DNA of 64,000 bases from Cryptomeria japonica (lineage: Eukaryota > Streptophyta > Pinopsida > Cupressales > Cupressaceae). A model generated the notes under the pieces. It had not been told where the DNA came from, searched no databases, and saw nothing but the letters and a program-made list of their open reading frames with translations. The stretch lies in NCBI RefSeq assembly GCF_030272615.1, contig NC_081410.1, positions 111,727,433-111,791,432 on the forward strand, read 5' to 3'. This document shows, one piece after another, positions 34,680-45,468 of the stretch; within the stretch, counting starts at the first letter, position 1; each line of letters opens with the position of its first letter. The translations under genes and the position numbers were made by a program.

Positions 34680-34920
34680 AATTATGAACACAGACGTGCC
34701 TGTATACTTCACAGACGCTCTTAAAGGACACAAACACTATTCTGTCAGACACAAACGCGCTTAAATGACACAGACGTGGTTCTGTCAGACATAGATGTGT
34801 TTCTGAGATGCTGTAAATGCAATGTTGCTCAAAAGACACAGACGCATTTCTACCCTTCATAGACACGTTTAGATGACACAAACGTGGTTCTGTCAGACAC
34901 AGACGCGTTTCTGCAAACTT
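34680..34920 (-). repeat. ACAGACGCG motif cluster, gag-proximal
   Basis: Many copies of GACACAGACGCG and variants, often followed by TTTCTG so that CAGA and TCTG arms face each other. A sister cluster is at 36110-36370. Confidence 0.65.
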
Positions 34921-36109
34921 TGTGCAATTTTTCCAATCTGTGAAGTTGTTTTGTTGTGACCAAATCTGCATGTTTGACTATTTTTCATGACAAGAGGACA
35001 CAATGTTGATGAGGACTCAATGTTTGCAAGTGTTTAGACTCAAAATGACTCAAAGAAAAGTGTGTTGTTTGATGTAAAATTGTTTTGCATACACTTGAAG
35101 ACACAATGTTTTGGTGTTTGGTCTTGAATGTTTGATTGTTTAAAATAAGTCAAGCACAATTCTTAGGGCTAGCCAAGACAATAGTTGTTGATCCCACATG
35201 GAGTTTCCCCCGAGGCTACACTATTCAGAGCGGGTACTTAGATGCTTGACCCCACTGGCTCCACCCTCGGCACTCACTTCTTGAGGCAGCCAAGCATTAG
35301 TCCCCATGAAAGCTCCTTGTGGCGAACTTTGTATCTCTACTAAGGACCGTATGTGTGTGGGCCGCTTCCAGAGGTCCGACCTCCTGCCCCAACAACTAGA
35401 AGGATTTTGGCTTCTAAAACAAAAAGGTGCTAGTAAGGGCATCTGCTCATGTGGCCATACATGCGACACTTTCAGCTCTGTAAATATAGAAGGCTCCCAG
35501 CCGGTAGGGGTTACGCCCTACAACTGATCAAATAAATTTGATCAAATGGGTTTATGGGGAGACATAGTGTCGGTATGAACTAATCAACACATGTTATCCA
35601 TAGTTTTCGCCATGGATACAATTGTTTATAGTGGTTCGGAAGAGGTGGGTTTTCCTCGCTACCACTTGGGTCATTCTCTCCTCACTAGTAGTCCTAATGA
35701 CCACATCGGGAGACACACCCTCTAAAAATTAAATAAAAAGAGCCTATTGCTCAAGACACAAAAGACAATGGTTCAATTTTAGTGCACCAATTGAAGTGTT
35801 TGCTTGTCTATGAAAATAAGGCACACAATAAAAATCAAAAACCTTTGCCAAGGTCCTGCAACAAAGATCTATTAGTAGTTTGGATTGTTTCAAATGATCA
35901 CCCCTTTCCTGCAAGCACACAAATTAGGTAAATTTTAGATCCAAAAGACTTTGTGAAATAGGGGCCTTCAACAAAATGATTTTGCTTTTCAAAACAAGCT
36001 ACACCAATTTCGTTAGCTAGATTTGAAGATGTTAGCTCAAAATAAACCAGATCTAAAAACCCAAATGATAAAAAACTGAATCAAAGAAACCCAAAATGTA
36101 ACAACCTCA

Positions 36110-36370
36110 CACAAACGCGGTTATTAGAAACATAAATGCTATATAACTTCACAGACGTGCCTAGATTCGACACAGACACGATTCCAGAACATAGACGCGG
36201 CTCCTAGACATAGACGCACTTGAAGACTTCACAGACGCGACTAGGGAACACAAACGTGTTTCCCGGAATCTGCAAAAAAATAAAAATAAAATACTATTGA
36301 GGGCGCAGATGCGATTCCAGATGTCACAGATGCAGCAGAAATCCAAAAACGTGATCCGAAAGCACGCAGA
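36110..36370 (-). repeat. ACAGACGCG motif cluster, LTR-proximal
   Basis: Words such as TCACAGACGTG, CATAGACGCG, TCACAGACGCG and ACACAAACGTG recur every 20-30 bp, as in 34680-34920. Confidence 0.65.
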
Positions 36371-36466
36371 CATGAAAATATCAAAAGTTTGTTGGAAATG
36401 TCAAATATGCAACTTCAAAACACAAAATCTTGCAACAAAAGATGTTAAATGCATAAGGGACAAGAG

Positions 36467-36486
36467 TCTCGCCGGGCGTGCCAAAA
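36467..36486 (-). other. Tat-M primer binding site (candidate)
   Basis: Next to the 5' LTR the minus strand reads TTTTGGCACGCCCGGCGAGA. From memory this resembles a tRNA-Arg 3' end, which some Tat relatives use; not verified. Confidence 0.5.
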
Positions 36487-37170
36487 TGTATATGGTGAAA
36501 ATAGATACAACAATGTTGAAAGACTAAATGAATTCAACCACAAAACCCTAGCCTAACAACAAGAAAGATCCACAATAACATATGAAGATTACCTAAGACA
36601 ATGCAAATCAAATGAAATCACAAAGATTATACCATCACATGTCCAATAGGGTTTGGATCTCCATTCTTCCTATCTCCATTGATCTTGCTTGATATATTTG
36701 CTCTCAGATTTTATGTGCACAAGAGCTCAACAAAGAACGGAAGTGTGGTTGTAAGTAGGCTTGATTGCATATGCAAATTCGAAAGCGTAGTCGGGGGTTT
36801 GATAATGAAGGAAGCATCTCCCTATATAGAAGACACCATAAGAAATGGAGGGATAAGATTGAGAGGTGTAAAAGATAAATGGTTGGCTATGATTAAAGGG
36901 TAGATAAAGGAAATAATAAAATAAATAAAGATTTATTTAATTAATAGAAGAAGTGGGATAATTAAATAAATAAGATATTTATTTAATTTAGGAAAAGAAT
37001 AATTTAAATAAATAAATGTATTTATTTAAATGAGAAATAAGGCTAGAAGAGGATAAATGAATTAATTAAATAAATAAAGATTTATTTAATTAATAGAAGA
37101 ATTAGGCTTAAGATAATTAAATAAATAAAAATATTTATTTAATTAGACATGACAATTTTAGGTGTCTACA
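36487..37170 (-). repeat. Tat-M 5' LTR
   Basis: Pairs with 1781-2441; 684 bp, TG...CA. It has a TATA-like CTATATAG at 36832-36839 (minus strand) and AT-rich inverted repeats at 36915-37145. Confidence 0.9.
36832..36839 (-). promoter_or_regulatory. TATA-like box of the Tat-M gag-pol promoter
   Basis: CTATATAG in the 5' LTR on the minus strand, conserved in the 3' LTR at 2116-2123. Confidence 0.45.
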
Positions 37171-37175
37171 CTACC

Positions 37176-38857
37176 AGATTCAATCCCTCATTGAAGAAGC
37201 AGAGAGCAGAAATAAGGTGCCTAACATCTTGTTAGTGAATGAGAAAGAGTTCATAAAAACTCTAGAAGAAGGTGAAGGAGTAGGATTTGCACTCATAGTG
37301 AAGCCTAAGGAAGAAAAGGTAGAAAAGAAAGTTGAGATACCATATGAAGTGCAACAAATCCTTGATAGCTTCAAACAAATAATCAGTGATGGTACACCTG
37401 TAGCCTTACCACCTCCTAGAGCCATTAGCCATCAAATTGACTTCATTCATGGAGCCTCTTTGCCTTATAAGGCAGTGTACAAGATGGCCCCTGACCAAAA
37501 CAAAGAGGTAGCAAGACAAATACAAGAACTCTTAGACCAAGGGCTGATTAGGAAAAGCATTAGTCCTTGTGCAGTACCTACAATGTTGGCACCTAAGAAG
37601 GGTGGAACATGGAGGCTTTGTACAGATTCTAGAGCCATAAACAAAATCACCATCAGATACAGGTTTCCCATACCCAGGATAGAGGATTTGATGGATTGTT
37701 TGGGGGGGGGTGCATAGTATTTCAGCAAGATTGATTTGAAGAGTGGTTACCATCAGATAAGGATCAAAGAGGGGGATGAGTGGAAGACAACTTTCAAAAT
37801 GAATGAGGGTCTCTATGAATGGCTAGTCATGCCTTTTGGACTCTCTAATGCTCCTAGCACATTCATGAGGCTCATGAATGAAGTTTTACATGATTTCATT
37901 GGCAAATTTGTTGTAGTGTATTTAGATGATATTCTTATTTTTAGCAAGACTAAGGAAGAGCACTTACAACATTTAGCTAATGTTTTGAAATAGTTATCTG
38001 ATGAACATCTAACCATTAATCTTGAGAAATGTGATTTTATGAAGCAAGAATTGGTCTATCTTGGTTTTGTTGTATCAAGAGGCAATCTAAAAATGGATCA
38101 CTCAAAAGTTGCAACAATAACCAGTTGGCCAACTCCTAAAATAGCTAGTGATGTCAGAAGCTTCCATGGTTTGGCTCAGTTTTACAGGAAGTTCATCAGG
38201 GGATTCAGTGAGATTTGTGCTCGAATGTTGGACACCATCAAAGGGGGTGTCAAGGTAAAGTTTCAATGAACAAGTATAACAAATAAGGGGTTTGAATTAC
38301 TAAAAAATAAAGTAGCTACTCAACCAATGCTCATTTTACCTAGTTTTGATAAGCTTTTTACTATTGAATGTGATGCTAATAATATTGTAGTAGGAGCTGT
38401 TTTAAGTCAAGAAAATAGACCAGTTGCATTCTTTCTTGAAAAGTTAAATGATGCAAAGAAAAAGTACTCATCTTATGATTTAGAAATTTATGCATTAGTA
38501 CAAGCACTTAGAAAATGGAGACACTATCTTCTTCCTAAAGAGTTTGTTGTATACACAGATAATCAAGCACTCGGTTTCTTGAACTCACAGGATAAACTGA
38601 ATCATAGACATGCTAAATGGGTAGAATATTTACAAGCTTACACTTTTACTCTTAAGCATAAGAAGGGTCATTTGAATAAAGTAGCGGATGCTTTGAGTAG
38701 AAGATTGTTAACTATTCATGAGATTCAAGTTCAGAGCATTGGTATTGATAGTTTCAGGGACATGTATCCTACTGATAATGATTTTGCTAAAGCTTATAAA
38801 GTTTGTACAGATTTTGAGAATAACTTCCATGGTGTGTATGCTGATTTCACTTTGTAG
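37176..38857 (+). pseudogene. LTR-A reverse transcriptase and RNase H
   Basis: Continues the protease frame after the Tat-M duplication. RT blocks: [80 protein letters not shown] and active site VVYLDDIL. RNase H: FTIECDANNIVVGAVLSQ, SYDLEIYALVQAL, KEFVVYTDNQAL, KKGHLNKVADALSR. One frame throughout; stops at 37715, near 37991, 38267 and 38855 lie where Gln or Trp is expected ([21 protein letters not shown]). Confidence 0.92.
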
Positions 38858-40040
38858 GATGGTTTTTTATTCAGGGGTGGACAATTGTGTGTTCCACAAG
38901 GCTCTATGAAAGAGAACCTCATTCAAGAGAAGCACAATGGGTGCTTACGTGGACATTTCAGTCTCAATAAGACCTTAGAGCTGGTTCAAAGGTTCTATTA
39001 TTGGCCTAAGATGTAGAGAGACATCAGGAGGTATGTTGAACAGTGCTTGGTATGCCAGAAAGCAAAAGGTAACTTCTCTAATGCTGGTTTATATTAGCCT
39101 CTCCCCATTCTACATAGGCCTTCAGATTGCATTAGCATGGATTTTGTAGTATGATTACCTAGAACTCAAGCAGGATTTGATAGCATCTTTGTAGTAGTTG
39201 ATAGATTCAGTAAGATGGCTCACTTCATTCCTTGCAAAACAACACATGATGCAAGTCATATTGCCTATTTTTTTTTCAAAGAAGTTGTTAGAATTCATGG
39301 TTTGCCTACTAGCATTGTTTCAGATAGGGATGTGAAGTTTCTTGGTGATTTTTGGAAAACATTGTGGAAGAGATTGGGTACTAATCTCTCTTTTGGTTCA
39401 GCTTATCATCCACAAAGTGATGGCCAAACTGAAGTTGTGAACAGGTCTCTTGGAAACATTCTTAGGTGTTTGACAAAGGAATATGGGCAGAGTTGGGATC
39501 AGCTCATTCATCAAGCAGAATATGCATATAATGACAGTGTTAACCACTCTACAGGTAAAAGTCCATTTGAAGTTGTTTATGGTATGCATCCAAGGGGTAT
39601 AATGGAGTTGAGGGATATCACTAACTTGTAGCATAAGAGTGGGACAACAGATGACATGGCTCACTCCATGAAGGAGGTTCATGAGCAAGTGAGACAAGCT
39701 CTCCAAGACACCTCTCAAAAAGTTAAGGCAAGAGTGGATGTTACAAAGAGATATGTTTATTTTGCCATAGGTGATTATGTGATGGTTCATTTGAATAAGG
39801 CAAGGCTACAAAAGGGAGTTCCAAGTAAGCTTTAGATGAGGAGGATAGGCCCTTGCAAGATCTTGGCTAAGTATGGGTCTAATGCTTATAAAGTTGATTT
39901 GCCTACTAATGTTTCTTTGTCCCCCATTTTTAATGTTGCAGATCTGATTGCTTTCAAAGGGAAGCCACCTGAGGATATTCAAAGAGTTTCAGATGTCTCT
40001 CAATCCCTTTCTGATCTATCTCTCCCTTCTCTTTCTTTTC
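38858..40040 (+). pseudogene. LTR-A integrase
   Basis: Zinc-binding part (EKHNGCLRGH, CLVCQKAKG), core with D in MDFVV, D in VSDRDVKFLGDFW and E in GQTEVVNRSLGN, then the C-terminal part (GPCKILAKYGSNAYKVDLP, SPIFNVADL). Same frame as RT. Stops follow KM (39014), LY (39098), FVV (39149), NL (39629) and KL (39833). Confidence 0.92.
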
Positions 40041-40216
40041 CCCATGCTAAACAGGTTCTAGACTCCAGAGTTCTCAAAAAGACAAGGAATCACAACTACA
40101 TGGAGCATCTTGTCAAATGGATGGATCAACCTCTCTTAGAGGCCACTTGGATACTTGAAGCTGACTTTTTGAAAGTTGGCATTCCTTCTTCTTTTTTGCC
40201 TCAAGGAGTCACATGA
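40041..40216 (+). pseudogene. LTR-A C-terminal chromodomain
   Basis: Reads VLDSRVLKKTRNHNYMEHL, VKWMDQPLLEATWI and LEADF, the chromodomain pattern in which aromatic residues recognise histone marks and guide integration. It ends at 40216, 22 bases before the 3' LTR. The first cage aromatic is not obvious, so it may be the degenerate type found in many plant chromoviruses. Confidence 0.85.
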
Positions 40217-40225
40217 CTTCTTTGC

Positions 40226-40238
40226 TTTTGGGGGAGTA
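40226..40238 (+). other. LTR-A polypurine tract
   Basis: TTTTGGGGGAGTA directly precedes the TG of the 3' LTR. Confidence 0.75.
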
Positions 40239-42358
40239 TGGCGCAGGAGCACCTAGTTGAGTCAAAACTCCATTTTTGGGTATTTTATGCTTCTATGTTT
40301 GTAAAGTATTGTGTTAGGTTGTTTTGAATCATGTGAAGTGGTTTTGGTCTCATTTTGGGCTTAAGAGATCAAATCTTGCATTTCAGGCCTTGAGTTGACA
40401 ATTTTTGGCAAAAATGTGAAAAATTGCCAAAAAGGTCTTCTAATGGCTTCAAGAGAATTGAAACATGTTTGTTTAGTGTTTCTAAGAATTTCTAAGTTGT
40501 TTAGGCAAGTTGATGAGGTTAGATTATGAAAAATGCATCTTGGAGCAAGAAAAGTTGTCATTTGGCTTAAGAAAGTTGTCAAGAATGCCATTTTCTTGAA
40601 AAATGTAATTATTGAAGCCTCTTGTCCATACAAGGGTGTGGAAACCAACTGGAGAAACTATATAAGGCCTCCCTTTTCCTTGGAAAGGGTTGGTGATTGG
40701 ATTTGCAAGAGTAACTCAATAGAAAACAAGTTTTTTTTGGCTTTTATGACTGTTTTTTGTTCCTTTTGAAGGGCAGTCCATACTATAGCAATTGTATCCG
40801 TACTGTACTTTTTGGAAAGTGTTTATATTGGTCATTCAATGATTTCCAAGTGATTTTTGTATTGTTTTAATTTGGAAATTGGTTTGTGTAAAATTATTTC
40901 ATAACTGGGAATCTGCTGCCCTACCAAGGGTTTGGAGTTGTAAAATGTGTCAACTTGGTTGATCTAGGTCTGGGATCCCTCCAATGGATTCTTCCAAGTT
41001 TATATTTTTATATATAATGTGCATTCCTTTCTTTTTGTGCCAGAAGAATGGTTTGAAGATGCAATTGAGTGAATACTAGGCAAGTGTTTGTCATTTGGCT
41101 AGTAACTTGATTAAAACTCAAAGTTTGCACTCAAAAGTAATTTGAGTGAAGCAAATGATTGTAACAAGGGTCTGGACATGTGACCAAGGATTTTAAGCAC
41201 CATCTTGATGTATTAGAATAGCTTACACTTGTAAGCATTCTCATTTTGTAGACAAAACAATGAGTTCATTGTTTTTGGGAAATTTGTTGTCATTTTGCTA
41301 AATGGAATTCTTCAAAGCATTATCCACGCCTTGGAACACTAAGGGAAATGTAATAGGAGTTATTATAATTATTCTTATACCTCTTTGAGGTATTCTCTCT
41401 ATACAAATACTCCCTTGTGCAGGTTTTAAAGAGGAGACAACAGTTGACTATCAAAAGATAGTGACAATGACTGTTTTCCTTCTTGTTTGCCAAGTGTTTG
41501 GCATAATACCAGTCCAAATAAGTCAGGGGAAGCTTCAATATGGTGTGGTAGAGGTAACCAAGTGGCTAGGGAGTTTGAAACAAGTTCAAAGGAGTGTAAC
41601 TATTGTGGAAGCACTCAAAACCGTACAAAACCCTCAATTTATGCCATAAAAAGTGGACAGTTTGAAATCTACACTAGCAGTGAGCTAAACCTCAAAAATC
41701 CTTGAGCATTAAACCCTAAAACATCATCCCAAACTTTCTTTGTGGTTAAAATAGCCATATTTGACCAGTGGGAGAAAAAAAGGGCCAATTAGGCCTCCAC
41801 GGGCTAGTAGCCCTGCTGCATAACACACAAAATTGGCAGTTTTTGTAAAATTGCATGAAACTGGTTGGAAAATGAAACTTGGGCTTATAAAACATAATGA
41901 AAAAATTCCTATAAATCCACCAAGTGTAATTTGAGACTCCAAGACAGTGTGTAGCCTCATTTGGGGTAGTTGAGCCCTGTTAGTGATTTTGAGCAAGTTA
42001 AGGGTCATAGTCCTCAAACAAGGTTATGAGCATCCAAAGGTGTACAAGACCTTACTGCCCCTACATTTCCATGTGGAAGACCCCTAGTACACATTGAAAC
42101 TGAAAGTTGAAGGCCCCAAGAGCCAAGCATGAGCAAGTGTGGTTGGAAGGGTGAGTATGTTGAGTAGTTTTGTGCATGGGCAAGAGTCATCACCAGTAAG
42201 GGAGTTTGCTAGGCAAGAAAACCTTGGAGTACTTGGCATCATGATAATCAGACAGATTGAGTAAACATACACAATAGAATCTATAAGTCTTTGGTAACAA
42301 ATTGATCCTTTTTGAGCTAATTATCCTTGTGAACACTTCCCTATCAAACTCCCTATCA
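40239..42358 (+). repeat. LTR-A 3' LTR
   Basis: About 2.1 kb, TGGCGCAGG...TATCA. Its last 178 bases equal the 5' LTR end at 1-178. No ORF of note. The right boundary could be two bases further, since TA follows in both copies. Confidence 0.85.
40659..40665 (+). promoter_or_regulatory. TATA box in LTR-A LTR
   Basis: TATATAA within ACTATATAAGG, about 420 bp into the LTR; the only good match in the U3 part. Confidence 0.5.
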
Positions 42359-42410
42359 TAAAGACACAACTTGCACTATGGCAATTGTCTTCTCTAACCC
42401 TCATTCACCC

Positions 42411-42420
42411 CTTTATATAG
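42411..42420 (-). promoter_or_regulatory. TATA box in the Chromo-B LTR remnant
   Basis: CTATATAAAG on the minus strand, within TTCTATATAAAGGGGTG. Confidence 0.5.
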
Positions 42421-43013
42421 AACCTATAACCACCTTAGAATATTCTAGAAAGTTTAACTTTTCTTGTTTTTGGCACCTAGCAGTCCATTGATTCATTTTT
42501 CCCACCCAAGAGGAATTTCATTAAAACTTGAGTTTTGGTGTGACAAATTCTTGGGGCCATAACTTTTGATTCAAGCATCTGATTTTCTATTATAGCATAT
42601 AATTGGAAATCTCACAAAGATATCTATAAATCCAAATATATATAAAGATCTATTTATCCAGATTCTAATCTTTTCTTGGGCTTCTAAGGTCCTCAAAATT
42701 GTGTTTGAAACTTCATTGCAAAAAATTGTTGAGACAAAAAAATTAATATCCTCCAAACCATGCAGGATATTGAGATGATTCTTTCACCAATCATTTTATT
42801 TTTTGATTTTGCTTCTTGTGGTTAGTTTTCATATCTATATGAACTCAAATAGGTCGACTTACTAAAAATAGTAGGTGAATATTTTTTTTTCGTTTGAAGC
42901 TTCTAACTATCGTACACCTCGTGTGTGTCATCATGGGATCCAAAACAACTAAATAAAACTACAAAATAAAAGGAACACACAATATTTTTTGGGTGATACA
43001 AGATTTCCCTTAC

Positions 43014-43018
43014 ACCAT
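43014..43018. other. Copia-E target site duplication, left copy
   Basis: ACCAT, identical to 53085-53089. Confidence 0.92.
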
Positions 43019-45138
43019 TGAAGAACACAAATGGACACTGAGAGGGGGGGGGTGAATAGGTGTAGTTTAACACTTTAAGTTCAGTGTGCAGATTCTAAGA
43101 ATGTAATGCAAACATAAATATACACACACACATGCAAGAGCACATCACATAACACCAGATGTAGAAGGAAAACCCAATGTGGAAAAAACCTCGGTGAGAA
43201 TAGCTGTTGAAGTCTACTGCTGTAATCCAACCTCATAAGAAATAACAATTTACAATATGTTTAGGGCACCAACCCAAAGAGCATCAATCCTTGATAATGT
43301 GAGCACCAACCCCTAGTTTTATGAGCACCTAATCAAAGAAGCACAAATCCCTGCTCTGAGCACCCACTCAGAGAAAATACAATAAGATTCAGGTTTACAA
43401 TGATAAAGCTAGGTTACAAATGAATTTTGTAGCACTACAAAATTCTCATATCTTGAGAATGACTCTCTGATTCTGCGAATTACACCCTATCAGTTCTCTA
43501 CAAACAGTTCTATTTTCTTCTTCTCTTTTCTATACTCTTTTGTCTTCTTTACTTTGCCTTAGCTTCACCTATCTCAGACTACTCCTTGTCCTCAATCTTC
43601 TGCTGCTACACTAGCTCTCACTACTCTGTTTCTGCAACTAGTCATAACTCTCTCTGTCTATGCTATTCAGTAGTGCACTTCACCTCAACACATGATATAT
43701 CTCACACCATAAACTTCAAGAGATGTCTTTTATTTCACAAATATCTCTTTCTCATCTACTCCCATCGAATCATATCAGATTGCTCTGCCTACTATCAAAT
43801 CTCTTTTTCAACAAGATCTTATTCTCTATCTATAGAATGATTTCATACTCACTGCATTAAATGTGTTTTATCTATCTTCAGGCCGATCAGTACATAGATT
43901 ACTAAACTTAGTAATCTGAATTTTCCCTTCTTGAATATGGTCTACAGTAGATTGGATTTCTCTTTTTGAATTGAACTTCTGCAATAAATGACCCTGCTCT
44001 ATTATGTTCACTTTCTACACTAGGTTTCTATTTTTAGCAAGCTCGATCTGTCCACCAGATCTGATCTCCTTCATGTTGATCATCTTGAGCCGCGAACCTG
44101 CCTACAACTGGATTACCATTAATGCTTCTTTCATTCTCTCTCAAAATTTTGACAACTACCATACTAAAAGAGTCGACAACAATCTTTATCATCACCGACT
44201 TTCACATATCTGATTTGTTCTGTCCACCAAGGAGCTACATGTCCTCTTATTCTTCATCCACTTAAGATGGTCAAGATTGTTCAAGATCCATATAGACAAT
44301 CGGGCTGCACATATCAATCAATTTCCATGCAGAGACTAACCTTCGTGTTATGCATTCTACACAAAAATGTTCATCACTTAGCTATCCTAAAGTTAACTTC
44401 TCAAATCTCCATCGGTATAGTTATAACTATCAGTTTAACATCTTTTCTCTATTTTGTCTTTAAAACTTATCCCGATGACCACTTGATGCTTTTGATCCCT
44501 CTCGTCAACATAGTTGTTCCGATGGAAAACTCACCTTTGATTTCCCTTATCTCCATAGGCTATCTCAAACAAGGAACCTCTAAGCTAATCGACCATATAT
44601 CAAAATAAGGATAACTATCAGCATAAGAAAAATTTGTTAGATCGACATAATAAGTTAAATTGATGACATACTATCAGCTCACCTTTATCAGCATAGGTAT
44701 CCTGATACTCAAACTCTGCGATGAAAAAATACATCGACATAGGTTACTTCGATGAGAACCTCCATTGGAACAGGTTACACTATTGGATTGGCATTTGGAC
44801 ACTATCCCATCAAAACAAACCTATTCTGATGACCCAGCCTGAACATGCATCAGCGTATCTATTCCGAAATCAAACCTACTCTGATCTAAAACAAACCTAT
44901 TTCGATGAAAAACTACATGTTGACATCAATGCCAAAGGGGGAGATGTCCTTGCCATCTCCTTGAATGTTCTATTTCAAAAACAAACCTATTCCGATGAAA
45001 AACTACATGTTATGCTGACGGTAAGGAATTGAAACCATTTTCAACCTGCAACACTTGTTTCTCTTCACTCTCTAATCTGCAACCTCTCTTGCATCCACTT
45101 TGCAACACTTGTTGACATCATTGACAATAATGCCAACA
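43019..45138 (-). repeat. Copia-E 3' LTR
   Basis: Plus-strand start TGAAGAACAC, then a G-run; plus-strand end ATGCCAACA (TGTTGGCAT on the minus strand). Homologous to 50667-53084 at both ends; 44860-45010 differs and contains a polypurine-tract-like insert in reverse orientation. Confidence 0.9.
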
Positions 45139-45164
45139 ATATCCCCTTTGGCATTGATGTCAAC
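44919..45164. repeat. 22-bp perfect inverted repeat across the Copia-E 3' LTR end
   Basis: 44919-44940 reads GTTGACATCAATGCCAAAGG plus GG and is the exact reverse complement of 45143-45164, which is the element's own polypurine-tract region. The inner copy is flanked by two copies of a roughly 30-bp repeat (ACAAACCTATT...AAACTACATGTT). Confidence 0.85.
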
Positions 45165-45165
45165 A
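45139..45165 (-). other. Copia-E polypurine tract
   Basis: The minus strand reads ATGCCAAAGGGGATAT directly before TGTTGGC of the 3' LTR. Confidence 0.75.
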
Positions 45166-45468
45166 CATAGCAACAACACAAACATGCAATTCTGTCTCCC
45201 CCTTTGACAACAAACGCAAAGGGACCTGCACACGACCTGCAAACATGATGTTCTCTCTTTCTCCCCCTAAGATGTTCAGCCTGGACAATGCTTGAAAATT
45301 GTTGTTTTCTATAAATTCCATTAGATGAACCATTATTACAATATAAACAACACTGTTAATCATGCTCACAGAAATCTCAAGACTCCCCCTGAGACAAACA
45401 TGAGGTTCAAGGAAGAAAAAGTAGTAAAACAACATGCTCCCCCTGAACCACATATCTTAACAATACGT

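Larger units (their letters stand above)
34197..36466 (-). other. Tat-M 5' leader
   Basis: No gene recognised. It holds two clusters of ACAGACGCG-like words (34680-34920 and 36110-36370) with a GC-richer, possibly structured block at 35170-35720 between them. The order resembles the Tat-I leader, but the repeat word differs. Confidence 0.6.
1781..37170 (-). mobile_element. Tat-M: Ty3 Tat-lineage element, carries Tat-I and a solo LTR
   Basis: On the minus strand the order is 5' LTR (36487-37170), primer site, leader, gag, protease, G-patch-like domain, RT, RNase H, second RNase H (aRNH), integrase, polypurine tract, 3' LTR (1781-2441). The dual RNase H marks the Tat lineage. On the opposite strand, next to the 3' LTR, lies a two-exon plant mobile domain gene. 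Tat-I (18.5 kb) splits the integrase and a solo copia LTR sits in the PMD intron. Without these, Tat-M is about 16 kb. The gag-to-aRNH frame stays in one phase over about 6 kb, broken by nonsense codons only. Confidence 0.9.
1..42358 (+). mobile_element. LTR-A: Ty3 chromovirus, 5' end outside window, split by Tat-M
   Basis: The element reads 5' LTR end, iMet-type primer site, gag with CCHC knuckle, protease, RT, RNase H, integrase, chromodomain, polypurine tract and 3' LTR. The last 178 bases of the 5' LTR match the end of the 3' LTR (42181-42358). Tat-M is inserted at 1781-37170, so about 7 kb belongs to LTR-A itself. The C-terminal chromodomain places it among chromoviruses; the lineage within that group was not resolved. 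The pol frame is open except for nonsense codons. Its right end abuts an LTR remnant of Chromo-B, so it probably inserted there. Its own target duplication cannot be checked because the left end is missing. Confidence 0.88.
42364..43018 (-). repeat. LTR remnant, probably the 3' LTR of Chromo-B
   Basis: No coding potential. It continues the minus-strand sequence of Chromo-B on the other side of Copia-E and has a minus-strand TATA box about 600 bp in, followed by transcribed-leader-like sequence, as in an LTR. It is cut on the left by LTR-A. The LTR start (about 43014, TGTAAGGG on the minus strand) is inferred. Confidence 0.55.

Noticed and set aside
35170-35720. GC-richer block with possible structured RNA or organelle DNA insertion
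   Set aside because: No recognisable rRNA, tRNA or organelle gene; position matches a similar block in the Tat-I leader.
34680-36370. CRISPR-like spaced repeats
   Set aside because: Repeats are short, variable and irregularly spaced, in a plant retrotransposon leader.
42571-42756. 61-codon minus-strand ORF in the LTR remnant
   Set aside because: Short, no similarity noted, lies within LTR-like sequence upstream of a TATA box.
40239-45138. LTR-A LTR and Copia-E 3' LTR both measure 2120 bp
   Set aside because: Sequences are unrelated; coincidence.
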